Shown piece after piece: positions 28,524 to 39,000 of a stretch of 64,000 bases of DNA. The translations under genes were made by a program, and so were the position numbers. The notes under the pieces were generated by a model. That model was not told where the DNA came from. It saw nothing but the letters and a program-made list of their open reading frames with translations, and ran no database searches. This DNA is from UBA5359 sp002410925 [NCBI: bacterium UBP13_UBA5359]. Lineage in GTDB: Bacteria; UBP13; UBA5359. How positions within the stretch are numbered: the first letter of the stretch is position 1; each line of letters begins with the position of its first letter. The DNA lies in the NCBI GenBank assembly GCA_002410925.1, contig DHPR01000012.1:2381-66380 (forward strand), written 5' to 3'.

Positions 28524-31500
28524 TTAAAAGCGATATTGCCAACGGATCTCCCCCCGGCTCTCACTGGCATCATCCGCCATCCATGACAGGCTCAGATTAT
28601 TCTTCAGATAATAATCTATCTCCATAATATTACGCTGTTCGAGAGCAAATATCCTTGTTGTGTAAGAGACATACAATCCGTCAAAAATATACCGCCCCAG
28701 CCTCATGCTGAGAAGATCCTCATCGGTGTAATCGAAACTTACCTCCCCCATTCCCAGAGCATCCGCCAGAGATTTACCCAATGGATCGAAAAGCTGGTTT
28801 TTAATACTGTCGCCTACCAGGCGTATCAGTTCCTCCTTGATAACATCCTGCATCCGCCCATCCATAACGGCCTCTATGCTGCTTTTGCGTCCCAGCAGCG
28901 CAATTATCTCATCCTCGCTCATTTCCGGCCTGGAAGAGAAGCTTATCTTTATATCGGGCAGATGACCGGCCACATCCATATAGATTTCGGTTTTATCTAT
29001 ACGGTTTACAGCCCTGGCCTGCAAATTTATGCTGGTGTTCTTCAACCCAGGCAAGAGAGACTGTCTGCCGGCCTGTTCACTGAATATAGCCCGTGCCTCC
29101 ACCAGCCTGAAGGGGGAGCTTATAACTGAAACACCTATATCGCCCTTACGCGATACCAATTCCCCCGCAATACGAAGATCCCTCATGCTGCCTCCCACCA
29201 GCAGATTACCATTAAAGAGAGCTTTGGTATTGCCGCTGCTTATACGCACTCCTTCATTTATATGAATGGAAAGCTTAAGTCCGGCATCTACCGGGAGCTT
29301 AGGCAGCAGACCAGAGCCTGTCTGCTGCAGATAGACATCTCCTTCGCTGATTCTGACTCTACCGGCTAATCCCGCACCGGCATGATCATTAGAAAGCTGA
29401 ATTTCTCCATCAACCCTTCCCTTGAACCATGGCAGATTGACATCGGCACCGGAAGATTTCAGATACAAGGCGCTCTCCTGCCTCTTTCCTCCAGGCAGAT
29501 CTATCCTGCCGCCGCCGTTTACCATGCCCTGGCCCATCTTGAAAGCTAAAGTCTCGATATCCACGGAATATCCACGGAATGCCAGCAGAGTCTGCAGATC
29601 CTCTATACGACCCAAGCCTTTCACTTCAGCCCTTCCTTCGTTTGCCGCCGCCCGCCCAAAAACCTCTATAGCTCCCGGCTTGCCGGCAATATGAAGCACA
29701 GCCTCAATATTGCCGGATACTTTACTGATATTCGGGAAAAAGATGGATACCAGGCCAAGATCTCCTCCTGCCAGCCTGGCATCTATATCCAGGCTGCCGC
29801 TATCGGATATCTGCCCGGCAGGCCAATCCATCGGTATGCAACCGTTAATGGCAGCTATATGTTCGGAGCGCTTCACGTAAACATCTTTTAGCTTCAGCCT
29901 TTCCCGCTCAGCGGCAAATGAGCCTTCCAGGCTGTCAAATTGATAACCGGCCAGAGAACCGCCGGAAGATATAAAGCTTCCGGATAAAACAGGAGCACTC
30001 CACTTGCCGTCTATGCTACCGACCATGGATATTTTGCCGGAATATTTATCGGGAGCTATCTTCATCAGAATCGGTAAATCGGAAGCATCGGCTTTTATAT
30101 CAAAATGAAGCTCCCGCTCTTCGACTTTTCCAGCCCTATCACTCCAGCCGGAGCCACGCAGCCGCCCCAGAGCCGGGCCTGAAACCACCAAACGATGCAG
30201 TTCTGTCCTTCGGGCTGAAATTTTACCCTCTGCCGCAGCACTATCCAGACGCCGACCGGCAATGCTGCCTCCATCCAAATAGAGAGAAAAATCCGCTCTA
30301 TCCAGAGCTCGCCCATAGTTCATATGTTCAACCGATAACGAGCCGCTGATTCTGGTATCAGCCAACCCCAGCCGGTCCGCAGGAGATGGATACAGAGCCA
30401 ACGCCGTCTTTATAGGAAGATTGGTAATTCTGAGTTTCAGATTGCCCTCAGCGTTTTTAACATAGTATGTTCCGGCTGCTTCCAGCTTTCCCCTCTCCTG
30501 AGATATAGATAGCGTATAATCCGCTTTGCCGCGGTCTATCCCGACTGCGGCCTCTAAAACTCCCAGACTTGCTTCGCCGGTTGTTATATCACCTGCAGAT
30601 TTAAGCTGTAGATTTCCCGATATATCGGCAAGATCATCCACTCTTCCATTTAAGCTGCCATCAAGCTCCAGCTTTCCGCTCCATGATGGTAAAACCTTCA
30701 GAATATCATGAGCAGCCGCCGCAGATAGTTCACGCCCTTTAAGGCTCAGAGCATACCTTCCCGCTTCTATCTTGCCTGCTCCGGTCAAATGACCGCCAAG
30801 AAGATTGAAGGATACATTATCCAAACGATAACTCTTTCCATCCCATTCCACATCCAGGCAAAGCTCCTTTACAGCTCGTTCAGCCAAAAGGAGTTCCTTT
30901 GCCCGTAAAACCGCTTTGATATAAGGATGATCAGGCTGACCGCCGATATTCAACGTGCCGGATATTCGCCCTTTAATCTTGTCGGCTGCTCCATTACCCA
31001 GACAAGAAGAGAGAAGAGCGACATCTATTCCCTGCATACGGCCTTCCAGATCAAGCCTGCCGGCAGAGAGCTCTCCCGTCAGCTTTATTCGTCCCCCAGG
31101 GTCCCTTGCCGGATGTATAAACATATCCTTAAGTTTCAAACTGCCGTTTTTTCCATCGTATCTTATTCCGCCGCTGAAATTTTTAAAATCCGTTCCCTTA
31201 TATGAAAAATTCTCCCCGCCTGCAAGGCCATTGAAATCGGGATGATCTACCGTTCCCGTAATGCTTCCCACTAAAGCCACTTTCCCTTCGGGCTTAACAG
31301 GGAGATTCCCCAGACAGCGCCAGGGCAAACCTGCGGCATCAAGGTTCAGCCGCATCCGCCCGGCGTTATCTACAGTGCCGTAAAGCCTGATAGCCGTGCC
31401 CCGACCGGCTTCAGCATTCAATCCGCGAATTACAAGTCCTTGATTGCCCAGCCTGGCGGAAAGGGCTGCACGACGCCATTCCACTCCTCGAAAAGGTATA

Positions 31501-32951
31501 TCCTGTCCCTGAAGCAAAAATCCGGCATCCGTAAGCTGTAAACCCTGCGATTGCAATACAGCGCTTCCGGAGACGCTGCCTGACGAAGGCCAGCCTGCGC
31601 CGGGTTTCCCGCATAAATCATCAAGCCTGTCCAGAGAGAGCATACGGCATTCAGCCAGAATAAGGCTACGTGGCTCTTTATGCCTCAAATCGATCAGTCC
31701 GGTAAGATTTATCGGGTAATCTCTACATTTTACCAGAGGAAGGGAGAGCATACCGTCCCTATATCGGCATCGGCCTTGCATATCCCCAATCTCTCTTCCA
31801 TTGAAGCTCAGCCCCGATACGCCAAACGCTCCCTCTATCAATGGAGAAGACCATTTGCCTGACAAGCGCATAGATATATCGGCTTTACCCGCAATCTGCG
31901 CTTTTCCTATAAAGCGCTCGATATCCTTTATATCGGATAATACGGCTCCCCTGGCTGAAACGGCAAGATCGAGCGCAGGATTACTATAATCCTGCAAAGT
32001 TCCGTCTGCTTGCAAAGGTATTCCGTGGTAAAGCAGCTTCATTCGCTGGAATCTCATGCCCTCTTTTCCAAATTGAAAAGAGCCGGCGGCGTTTTCAAAC
32101 TTCAGCCCTATCTCCGGCAACGCAACATTTACTCCGTGCAACCCAACAGTACCATCATAATCCAGATAGGTACCTTTATGCTGCGGCGTACCGCTGATAC
32201 TCACCTTCAGATCAAATTTACCCTTTTCGGCGAATAATCCTTTGGGAACTATGTATGAATGCCAGAAGAGAGAATCTGCCCTGAGCAGTTCCACCCTGGC
32301 GGCAAAGAGAGGCTTGTCAATGGCCGTCCAACCCGAAAGCCTTACCCTGGCCGCCTGATCGGAAAGAGCGTCAAGTTTGAAATTCACCAAATTCTCTCTG
32401 ACGTTACCGGATACGCATATATCAGACAGAAGAAGCTTACGAGCGGATTCGAGCCCTTTATGCCGCTGTACAGCTGCGCCTTCATGCCTTAGATATTCAT
32501 CTGCAAGCTCTACCCGCCCTTGCCGAATGTTGAGCCGGCAGATAGCTTTCCAGCGACGCTCTTCGGTATGTTTATCAGGCCATGGCAAGCTCCAGATACC
32601 TGCGGCTGATCTTTGTGCCCGCAGCACAGAGCCGTCCACGTCCACCGAAGAAACCAGCTTAAGAGGGTTTCGTTGGCGAACAGAGGTTACAAACCTGAAA
32701 AAAGAAAATTTAATACGTATTTCGCGAAAATAAAAACCTGCCTCAGGCTTGCCGGGATTGTTCCAACTGACATCATTTGCCTTTAGGCCGAACGGGGACA
32801 GCCTGAGCCCTCCCACCGTAATACCCGGATAGCTTCTTTGTGCCAAATCCAGCACATAGAGCCTGGTAAAATTACGACAGGAGATAAACAGATATATGGA
32901 AATAGCTACGGCTATAGCAATTGCTGTATAAAAACCCTTACGCAGTTTCAC
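28524..32951 (-). CDS. tamB: TamB-like translocation and assembly module protein (DUF490)
   Basis: A 1475-aa protein with an N-terminal membrane anchor (AIAIAVAISIYLFIS), a very long repetitive beta-rich middle of AsmA/TamB type (many repeats built on G-x-L-x-G-x-I patterns) and a C-terminal DUF490 domain (about 1130-1475) ending in aromatic Phe. TamB-family proteins bridge the envelope and are thought to carry lipids or help barrel assembly. Start is a GTG with AAAGGAAG upstream. It leads the bamA-lpx operon. Confidence 0.9.
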   Translation of the reverse strand: MKLRKGFYTAIAIAVAISIYLFISCRNFTRLYVLDLAQRSYPGITVGGLRLSPFGLKANDVSWNNPGKPEAGFYFREIRIKFSFFRFVTSVRQRNPLKLVSSVDVDGSVLRAQRSAAGIWSLPWPDKHTEERRWKAICRLNIRQGRVELADEYLRHEGAAVQRHKGLESARKLLLSDICVSGNVRENLVNFKLDALSDQAARVRLSGWTAIDKPLFAARVELLRADSLFWHSYIVPKGLFAEKGKFDLKVSISGTPQHKGTYLDYDGTVGLHGVNVALPEIGLKFENAAGSFQFGKEGMRFQRMKLLYHGIPLQADGTLQDYSNPALDLAVSARGAVLSDIKDIERFIGKAQIAGKADISMRLSGKWSSPLIEGAFGVSGLSFNGREIGDMQGRCRYRDGMLSLPLVKCRDYPINLTGLIDLRHKEPRSLILAECRMLSLDRLDDLCGKPGAGWPSSGSVSGSAVLQSQGLQLTDAGFLLQGQDIPFRGVEWRRAALSARLGNQGLVIRGLNAEAGRGTAIRLYGTVDNAGRMRLNLDAAGLPWRCLGNLPVKPEGKVALVGSITGTVDHPDFNGLAGGENFSYKGTDFKNFSGGIRYDGKNGSLKLKDMFIHPARDPGGRIKLTGELSAGRLDLEGRMQGIDVALLSSCLGNGAADKIKGRISGTLNIGGQPDHPYIKAVLRAKELLLAERAVKELCLDVEWDGKSYRLDNVSFNLLGGHLTGAGKIEAGRYALSLKGRELSAAAAHDILKVLPSWSGKLELDGSLNGRVDDLADISGNLQLKSAGDITTGEASLGVLEAAVGIDRGKADYTLSISQERGKLEAAGTYYVKNAEGNLKLRITNLPIKTALALYPSPADRLGLADTRISGSLSVEHMNYGRALDRADFSLYLDGGSIAGRRLDSAAAEGKISARRTELHRLVVSGPALGRLRGSGWSDRAGKVEERELHFDIKADASDLPILMKIAPDKYSGKISMVGSIDGKWSAPVLSGSFISSGGSLAGYQFDSLEGSFAAERERLKLKDVYVKRSEHIAAINGCIPMDWPAGQISDSGSLDIDARLAGGDLGLVSIFFPNISKVSGNIEAVLHIAGKPGAIEVFGRAAANEGRAEVKGLGRIEDLQTLLAFRGYSVDIETLAFKMGQGMVNGGGRIDLPGGKRQESALYLKSSGADVNLPWFKGRVDGEIQLSNDHAGAGLAGRVRISEGDVYLQQTGSGLLPKLPVDAGLKLSIHINEGVRISSGNTKALFNGNLLVGGSMRDLRIAGELVSRKGDIGVSVISSPFRLVEARAIFSEQAGRQSLLPGLKNTSINLQARAVNRIDKTEIYMDVAGHLPDIKISFSSRPEMSEDEIIALLGRKSSIEAVMDGRMQDVIKEELIRLVGDSIKNQLFDPLGKSLADALGMGEVSFDYTDEDLLSMRLGRYIFDGLYVSYTTRIFALEQRNIMEIDYYLKNNLSLSWMADDASESRGEIRWQYRF

Positions 32952-33075
32952 TTTGGTCTTCCTTTATGAAGGTACACTATCCCTTTCTACATGCTGATAT
33001 TCATATCCTCTTTATAACATCTTAGAGTTGAAGGCAGAAAGCTATAGTATCTTATCCCGGAATACCTCCCCAAAT

Positions 33076-33138
33076 ATAAAAAGCGGAACGAAGGATAGTG
33101 AAACCATATCATGTATGACCACCTGAACAACATTCCGC
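33076..33138 (-). terminator. Possible terminator of the lipB-lipA-lipoyl unit
   Basis: On the minus strand, GCGGAATG pairs with CGTTCCGC (one G-U pair) across a loop of about 40 nt and is followed at once by TTTTTAT. It lies about 40 nt past the lipoyl-domain stop. The long loop makes it weaker than a classic intrinsic terminator. The rest of the 225-nt spacer to tamB shows no gene and no clear promoter. Confidence 0.4.
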
Positions 33139-33176
33139 ATAGTATCTCAATTGATGCCGGTTATGACAAACGACCT

Positions 33177-33413
33177 TTATTCTCCTATAGTTCCTATACA
33201 ATCTCCAATCTGTATGCTGGCACCCTCTTCGGCCAGTATTTCCAGCAGAATACCGGAAATCGGAGCCTCTATTTTGATCGCCGCCTTGTCGGTCTCTATC
33301 TCCACCAATTCTTCACCCAGCTCTACGCTGTCACCCTCTTTCTTAAACCAGAAGGCAACCGTTGCATCTTCAATTTCATCGCCTAACTCAGGTACTACTA
33401 CTTCCATCGCCAT
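33177..33413 (-). CDS. Free-standing lipoyl (biotinyl-like) carrier domain
   Basis: A 78-aa protein that is nothing but a lipoyl domain. The lipoylation loop EIETDKAAIKIEAPISG carries the modified Lys in ETDKA, as in E2 subunits of 2-oxoacid dehydrogenases; it is shorter than GcvH and lacks its flanks. It ends right after the last strand (GDCIGTIGE), without the linker, peripheral-subunit-binding or catalytic domains of an E2. Directly upstream are lipA and lipB, the enzymes that would lipoylate it. Start chosen at the ATG preceded by a G-rich ribosome site. Confidence 0.88.
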   Translation of the reverse strand: MAMEVVVPELGDEIEDATVAFWFKKEGDSVELGEELVEIETDKAAIKIEAPISGILLEILAEEGASIQIGDCIGTIGE

Positions 33414-33446
33414 TATTTCACCCCCCCCTTGCAGCAACTATTAAGG

Positions 33447-34313
33447 CTACTTTTTGCCAGCCTCTCCCGCCAGTAGTTCAGCCCTGTAAGAGCTGCGTGC
33501 CAATGGAAAAGAGGCCACACCTTTGAAGCCTAAAGCTTGCCCTGTCTCCCCATACTCCCGGAACATCTCCGGGGTTACAAACTCCATAACCTTGTGATGC
33601 CTGGCTGTAGGCGAGAGATACTGCCCTATAGTCAGCAGATCGCAATCAGCCTGCCGAAGATCCCTCATCACATCCAGGACCTCTTCCCTGAGCTCACCCA
33701 GCCCCACCATCAGCCCCGATTTAGTCAGCATGCCGTCCCTTTCGGACATCTCTTTAGCTTGCCGCAATAAATCGAGAGATCTGTTATAAACGGCTTGAGG
33801 TCTGACGTCTGGATAGAGTCTGGGCACCGTTTCCACATTATGATTCAAGATATCCGGCCCGGCTTCCACGACCGTATGAAGAGCCGCCGTATTGCCGCCA
33901 AAATCCGGAATGAGCACTTCAACCACTATATCCGGCAGACGTTCACGCAGTGCTGCTATGGTAAGAGCAAAGTGCCCGGCGCCCCCATCCGGCAGATCAT
34001 CTCTGGTAACGGAGGTCACCACTGCATGCTTCAGTCCCAGCCTGAATGCTGCTTCCGCAACCCTGGCCGGTTCTCCGGAATCGGGAGGTTCCGCCTGTCC
34101 ATGATTGACGGCACAGAAACGGCAGTTTCTGGTGCAGGTATCCCCCAGGATCATAAAAGTGGCCGTTCCCCGGGCAAAGCACTCCCCCTGATTGGGGCAG
34201 CAGGCCCCCTGGCAAACGGTATGCAGATGCAAATCACCGATAAGCCCCTTAACTCGCTCCACTGTTTCACCCTGCGGAGCCTTGACCTTGAGCCATTCAG
34301 GAAAGCGTGGCAA
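33447..34313 (-). CDS. lipA: Lipoyl synthase LipA (radical SAM)
   Basis: A 288-aa enzyme inserting two sulfurs into octanoyl-carrier protein. Both iron-sulfur motifs are intact: C34-x4-C39-x5-C45 (auxiliary cluster) and C60-x3-C64-x2-C67 (radical SAM cluster), and the C-terminal RSSYR motif is present. The start codon is TTG, placed by a perfect AAGGAGGTG 7 nt upstream; this lies inside the end of lipB, giving a 17-nt overlap. The lipoyl carrier protein gene follows after 33 nt. Confidence 0.96.
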   Translation of the reverse strand: MPRFPEWLKVKAPQGETVERVKGLIGDLHLHTVCQGACCPNQGECFARGTATFMILGDTCTRNCRFCAVNHGQAEPPDSGEPARVAEAAFRLGLKHAVVTSVTRDDLPDGGAGHFALTIAALRERLPDIVVEVLIPDFGGNTAALHTVVEAGPDILNHNVETVPRLYPDVRPQAVYNRSLDLLRQAKEMSERDGMLTKSGLMVGLGELREEVLDVMRDLRQADCDLLTIGQYLSPTARHHKVMEFVTPEMFREYGETGQALGFKGVASFPLARSSYRAELLAGEAGKK

Positions 34314-34995
34314 GAGTTTCCACCTCCTTGGAAGAGACAGGAAGAATATCCAGATTGAAGACCTCCGCTATGGCCGACAATGTACGCTCTCTAACCAGCG
34401 CCGGATCCACCTTGTCGAGAAGATCCTTCATGGCTATTACAGGTTTATCGGTAATGCCGCAGGGATTTATAAGCTTGAAATGGTTCATATTCGGATTTAT
34501 ATTCAGCGCAAAGCCGTGAAAGGTCACCCAGCGCCTGACACCCACGCCGATGGCCGCCACTTTGGCTCCGCCCACCCAGACACCGGTCAGGCCGGGATTG
34601 CGCTCGCCTTTGAGGCCGAAGCTGCCCAGCATCTTTATCAATGCCTCTTCCAGATGGCGCAGGTAGAGATGAATATCTTTTCCGTGATGATTAAGATTTA
34701 GAATGGGATAGCCCACCAATTGCCCGGGACCGTGATACGTAACATCGCCGCCTCTGTCTATCTCCCGAACAACAATACCCTCCCGCTGCAACAGGTCACT
34801 GCCGGCTAATATATTATGGCGGCCGCCGCCACGCCCTACGGTGAGTACAGGAGGATGCTCCAGAAAGAGAAGATGTTCATCCGAACTTCCTGCAATTACA
34901 GCATCTACCAAATGATGCTGATAATGATACGCCTCGTCGTAATCAATGCTTCCCATTTCGAGATAACGGCAGACATGCTTATCGCCGTCGGACAT
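34297..34995 (-). CDS. lipB: Octanoyl-ACP:protein N-octanoyltransferase LipB
   Basis: A 232-aa transferase moving octanoyl groups from ACP to lipoyl domains. Motifs: [33 protein letters not shown], the lysine in GAKVAAIGV, and the catalytic Cys in [11 protein letters not shown]. It begins the lip unit 32 nt after a predicted transcription start and overlaps lipA by 17 nt. Confidence 0.96.
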   Translation of the reverse strand: MSDGDKHVCRYLEMGSIDYDEAYHYQHHLVDAVIAGSSDEHLLFLEHPPVLTVGRGGGRHNILAGSDLLQREGIVVREIDRGGDVTYHGPGQLVGYPILNLNHHGKDIHLYLRHLEEALIKMLGSFGLKGERNPGLTGVWVGGAKVAAIGVGVRRWVTFHGFALNINPNMNHFKLINPCGITDKPVIAMKDLLDKVDPALVRERTLSAIAEVFNLDILPVSSKEVETLATLS

Positions 34996-35033
34996 AGAAA
35001 CAACTCCCCAAAGGTGAAACTATCGTAAATACT

Positions 35034-35061
35034 AGTATATTGATTATCGCCGCAGAGTCAA
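35034..35061 (-). promoter_or_regulatory. Sigma-70-type promoter of the lipBA operon
   Basis: On the minus strand, TTGACT (35056-35061) and TATACT (35034-35039) are 16 nt apart, each matching consensus at five of six positions. Transcription would begin near 35027, about 32 nt before lipB. The remaining spacer to the prepilin gene (35062-35220) has only a weak hairpin (GTGCT-CTCA-AGCAC on the minus strand) that may end the preceding unit. Confidence 0.6.
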
Positions 35062-35220
35062 GTAATTTTTTATATGAGCCGGCAAAGTGCTTGAGAGCAC
35101 AGATTTAGAGGTAGTTTCAACAGGGCTTTCTAAATATCATTCTGAAGAAGACCGGTTTCCGCCTACTCCACCGGATTGCCGCTCGGAGAATCACATCTAT
35201 GCCGATTATATCAAGTGGCG

Positions 35221-35943
35221 CTACAGGCCTTCTGTATCAAAGCGCCTGCGCCAATAGTTAGTATTATTGGGCGCTGTGCATTGACTTAGCATTGCTCCAT
35301 GCGACTGCCATTCGACATGCCCATCTGCAAAGCCCAGGTTGAGACCATCGTTATGCCGATATGTCATACCGTAAATAACGCCATTCGTCATCGTGTCGAC
35401 GCCGTTTACAGGCACGCAGTTATTCCAATCGGTATCATAATAAAAACCGTTGCTATTTTTGCTCCAATCTGCATCAGCAATCAGCCAGGCCTCTGCAGGC
35501 TTTCGTATATCCGCCAAAGACAAGGGGAAAGGGGTTGTTTGAGGAACTATTGCGGAAAAACCGGATTGCCCTCCCATCCTAGCATTAAAGCAGTAGGATC
35601 GATTGCCTTTGATGCCGCCATAAGCATAATCGTTCAAGTCAACTCCCAGTGTCCGCGTTTTATCACTGGGGCAATCCATGATAGTTATGGGCATGTATGT
35701 CGGTACAAGACGGTTCAATAAACGGCCTTTGGTGCCGAAAATGGGAAAGACGTCATCCCAATCCTGTACGTATTGCGATATTGCCATTAGAATCTGTTTT
35801 TGATTGGATACACATTGAGCCTGCCTGGCCTTCTCTCTGGCCTGGCTGAAGACGGGAAAGAGAATCGCTGTCAATATCGCTATAATCGATATTACGACCA
35901 GAAGCTCTATAAGCGTAAATCCCCTTTCTTTTTTATGCTTCAT
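35221..35943 (-). CDS. Type IV prepilin-like protein with H-X9-DG motif
   Basis: A 240-aa pseudopilin. The class III signal [20 protein letters not shown] has the expected Gly-Phe cleavage site and Glu+5, followed by a [15 protein letters not shown] helix typical of this family. Near the C-terminus [18 protein letters not shown] contains the H-X9-DG motif. Such proteins are abundant in Planctomycetes, Lentisphaerae and Armatimonadota. It is the last gene after two secreted glycosidase-like genes (78 nt after the nearer), so it may help present or export them; that link is inference. Confidence 0.9.
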   Translation of the reverse strand: MKHKKERGFTLIELLVVISIIAILTAILFPVFSQAREKARQAQCVSNQKQILMAISQYVQDWDDVFPIFGTKGRLLNRLVPTYMPITIMDCPSDKTRTLGVDLNDYAYGGIKGNRSYCFNARMGGQSGFSAIVPQTTPFPLSLADIRKPAEAWLIADADWSKNSNGFYYDTDWNNCVPVNGVDTMTNGVIYGMTYRHNDGLNLGFADGHVEWQSHGAMLSQCTAPNNTNYWRRRFDTEGL

Positions 35944-36021
35944 AATACAAACCACCTCTCATTATGTTTCTTGCCCCCCTGTCGTCCGGCTGACCTATCT
36001 CAGCCGGACGACAGGGCACCT

Positions 36022-39000
36022 TTACGATTGTGTGGAGTTTGCCTCCTCAATCCGAAATGATGCCCGCCCTCTTATCCCTGACACGGTATCACGAGCGGTA
36101 ATCGTCCAGCTTCCGGGCATATCGTTGAGCGCTACCGGTAAGCGGTAGATCCCCTGACCATTTTTTGCCTCGATATTTGCGGCATAGTGCTTCAAGCTCT
36201 TGCCGTTGGCTGAAACCTCGACATGTAATATATGCCGGCCGGCCTTCCCGCCCTCTGCTGCCACTGCCAGGACAAATTCAACTGCTTTTCCCTGCCGTAC
36301 CTTCACCGGGCCGGTAATTGTAACCTTAGAGACTTTATAAGGCAAGTTTGCCAGCAAGGCGGCTGAGCCTCGCTGCAGTTCCATGTTGAAGGTGTTTCCA
36401 TAGCCAAGATAACGACCGCACCGTATATCATAGAGATGCCCGCTCTTCTCCACTTTCCCGTGCAGCTTCATCACCCTGGGCATAGTAAGGACCCAGGCGT
36501 AATCACAGTAATCGTTGGGGGTAAAGCCAAAGTACGAGGCGCTGCCGTCCTTCCAGCTCACGATATCGATGCCTCTCAATCGTTCATCGCCGGAAGAAAC
36601 CGTCAATTCCGGAGTTACGCCTGCTGCTGCGGCAAGCCTGTGGGCAATGTCCAGGTAGAGATCTCCGCGCGGTGTCGTACGGATGGGGGGGGTCTGCTTT
36701 GAACGGTAACTTCCGGGCGTATAGTTTCCGGTAAAATTAAGTAAAAGAGCTTTCCCTTTACCGATCTTATGCTCGATAAATACCGGCGTATCCCCTATCA
36801 TCTGTAAAGCTTTGCCGGTGGTCGCTCTGACGGCGGGATCAATTTGCACTGATGGCAATGTGCCGCTGACAGGTTGTCCATACATAACGTTTAGCCGGAT
36901 ATCGCTAAGCTCTCCCGCTTTCCTTCCGGCTAGGCGCTCTATGCCGAAGAGGTCATCCAGCAGGCCTTTATCCAGCAACTTCCCGTGTCTGTTTCGGATT
37001 GCCGGCAAAACATCGGCCACTACAAGCCCTCCGCTCTCCACAAACTTATGAATCTGCCGGCTTTCCTGCAAAGTGAGCGCCTGTGAAAAGGGCAGAATCA
37101 GTATTTTATAATTGGAAAGCCCGCCCTCTTCAATCTGTTCGCTGGCTATGAATTGCGGTTGCAAGCCGATCTCTTTAAAGCTCCAAAGGGCGGTCATCCA
37201 GGAGGAATAGATGCGAGTAGGACAGCCGGCGCCGGTGGGAAGAAAGCCGCCATTGCTTAAGGTGCTGGCATGAATGCTGGGCTGGCTGTAATGAACGGCT
37301 ATCGGGGCAAAGCGACGCTCTGAAGTAATAAGAAGCTTGCCCGGGCCGTTCTTGATCTCCTGCACGCCGTCCAGAAAGGGCCTGGCAACCGGATTGGGCC
37401 TCAGATCCGGAAGATAGAGACCAAAGGCAAGATCCCCCTCCGGCAAAGGGCGTACGTCGAAGTAAGGTGACCAGTACCAGATTGAGTTCATACCCCAAAG
37501 CAGGCAGCGCCAGGGAATCCATCTTTGCGTGTCCCGGTTGAATATATCAATATATGATCCGTTCCAAAAGCCCCAATAAGTATCCGGCTTTTTGAAAGAG
37601 GCTGCAAGCTCTATCTCCATCGGGGCCATCCAATAGCTGCCCATAAGCTTCATATGCTTGAACAAATTTCCCCAGTCATACCCCCGGTAACTCTCCGTTT
37701 GGAAGGCTCCCTCGAACCCGGTTCGGGCTTCCGGATCGATCTTTCCTACTCTTTCTTCGCCGGCGATCATGGCTTCGGTGAAGTACTCATCCAGGTGCAG
37801 GCGGTGATCCACCCAGCGGGCCTCCTGATTGTTTTTCACGGCCTCTTCCAGCGTGATGCCGCATACTTCACTCCAGTTCGTAAAAGAGGTATTCCATTCG
37901 TTGTTTACCGCTTCCAAAGAGGGATATATTCTTTGCAGATACTTTTGCAAATGTTGATTTATCTCCTTATTATCCAGCGGTTTATCGGTTTTGCCGCGAA
38001 AGGCCAGGTTGCTTTCGTCTCCCAGGCTGTACTCGCTGCAATTGAAAGGATAAAGGGCTTCGGCATAACGGGTGAAGCGCTCTCGAATAGGCTCGGGCTT
38101 GCAATATTGCACGCTCGGGATATGGTAGCCGTAGAGAAATGGACGGCAGTTATACTCTCCGGTGGTTATGCCGGCTTGCCGGGCATGCTCTTCCACGGAA
38201 GCAAACATGGTCATAAGCCGATCCATGCCCTCTTTCTGTAAGTCTTCATAGATAAAGTGCCTGAAGTATGCATCGGTGAAGCCCCAGACCATAAGGGAGT
38301 AATCGTCCCAGCCTGGTCCGGCAGCAGGTTGCCTGACCGGTATTTGAGCAGTGCAGCTATCCACTCTTTTGTCTTGAGACAGCAATTCCACTCTGATACG
38401 GCCGGCAAGAGCAATCAGATTCCCGCTGGGAAGGCTGAAAGGAATCGATGTTCCCGCTACCCTTTCAAGTATCTGCCGGGCTGTGATTCGTCCGAACGAA
38501 TCTCCGACTTCCAGCAAGAGTTTATCGCCGTTTTGCAAGGGCTGCTTCAGGTTGATCCTTCCGGAGATAAGCTCACCGGGCTTTATTTGCTTTTCCCGGA
38601 TAACAATCCCGGCTACGCCCTGGTTATCGCTTACATCGAAGAATGATGAAGCCCAGTTGAGAACATTACCTCTGTTATCATGCAATGCGGCATCGATGAA
38701 ATAGCGGCCGATTGGTAGAGCGTTATCGGCTAGAAAGGGCGACAGTTTATTGCCGGAGGGCTTAAAGCTTCGCTCCAGATGTATAGCACCGTCGATAGAG
38801 CGAAGGCGAATTTGAAGATTTATCCTGGAACAAGCTGCCTTATCGGAGCCGATAAGATTCAACTGCAGGGCGCTTAATTTTCCGCGATCAATGACTGCAG
38901 GCGTAACGGCCACGGCATCCAGGGCTACGGAGGGGTTGCGCCCTGCTGCCAGCAGGAGCAGCTTGACGGCCATTGACTGATAATAATCGTAGGCACAGCC

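Noticed and set aside
35018-35121. TGAAACTA and TAGTTTCA about 90 bp apart near lipB as an operator pair
   Set aside because: Only 8 bp match and the spacing is large; expected by chance in an AT-rich spacer.
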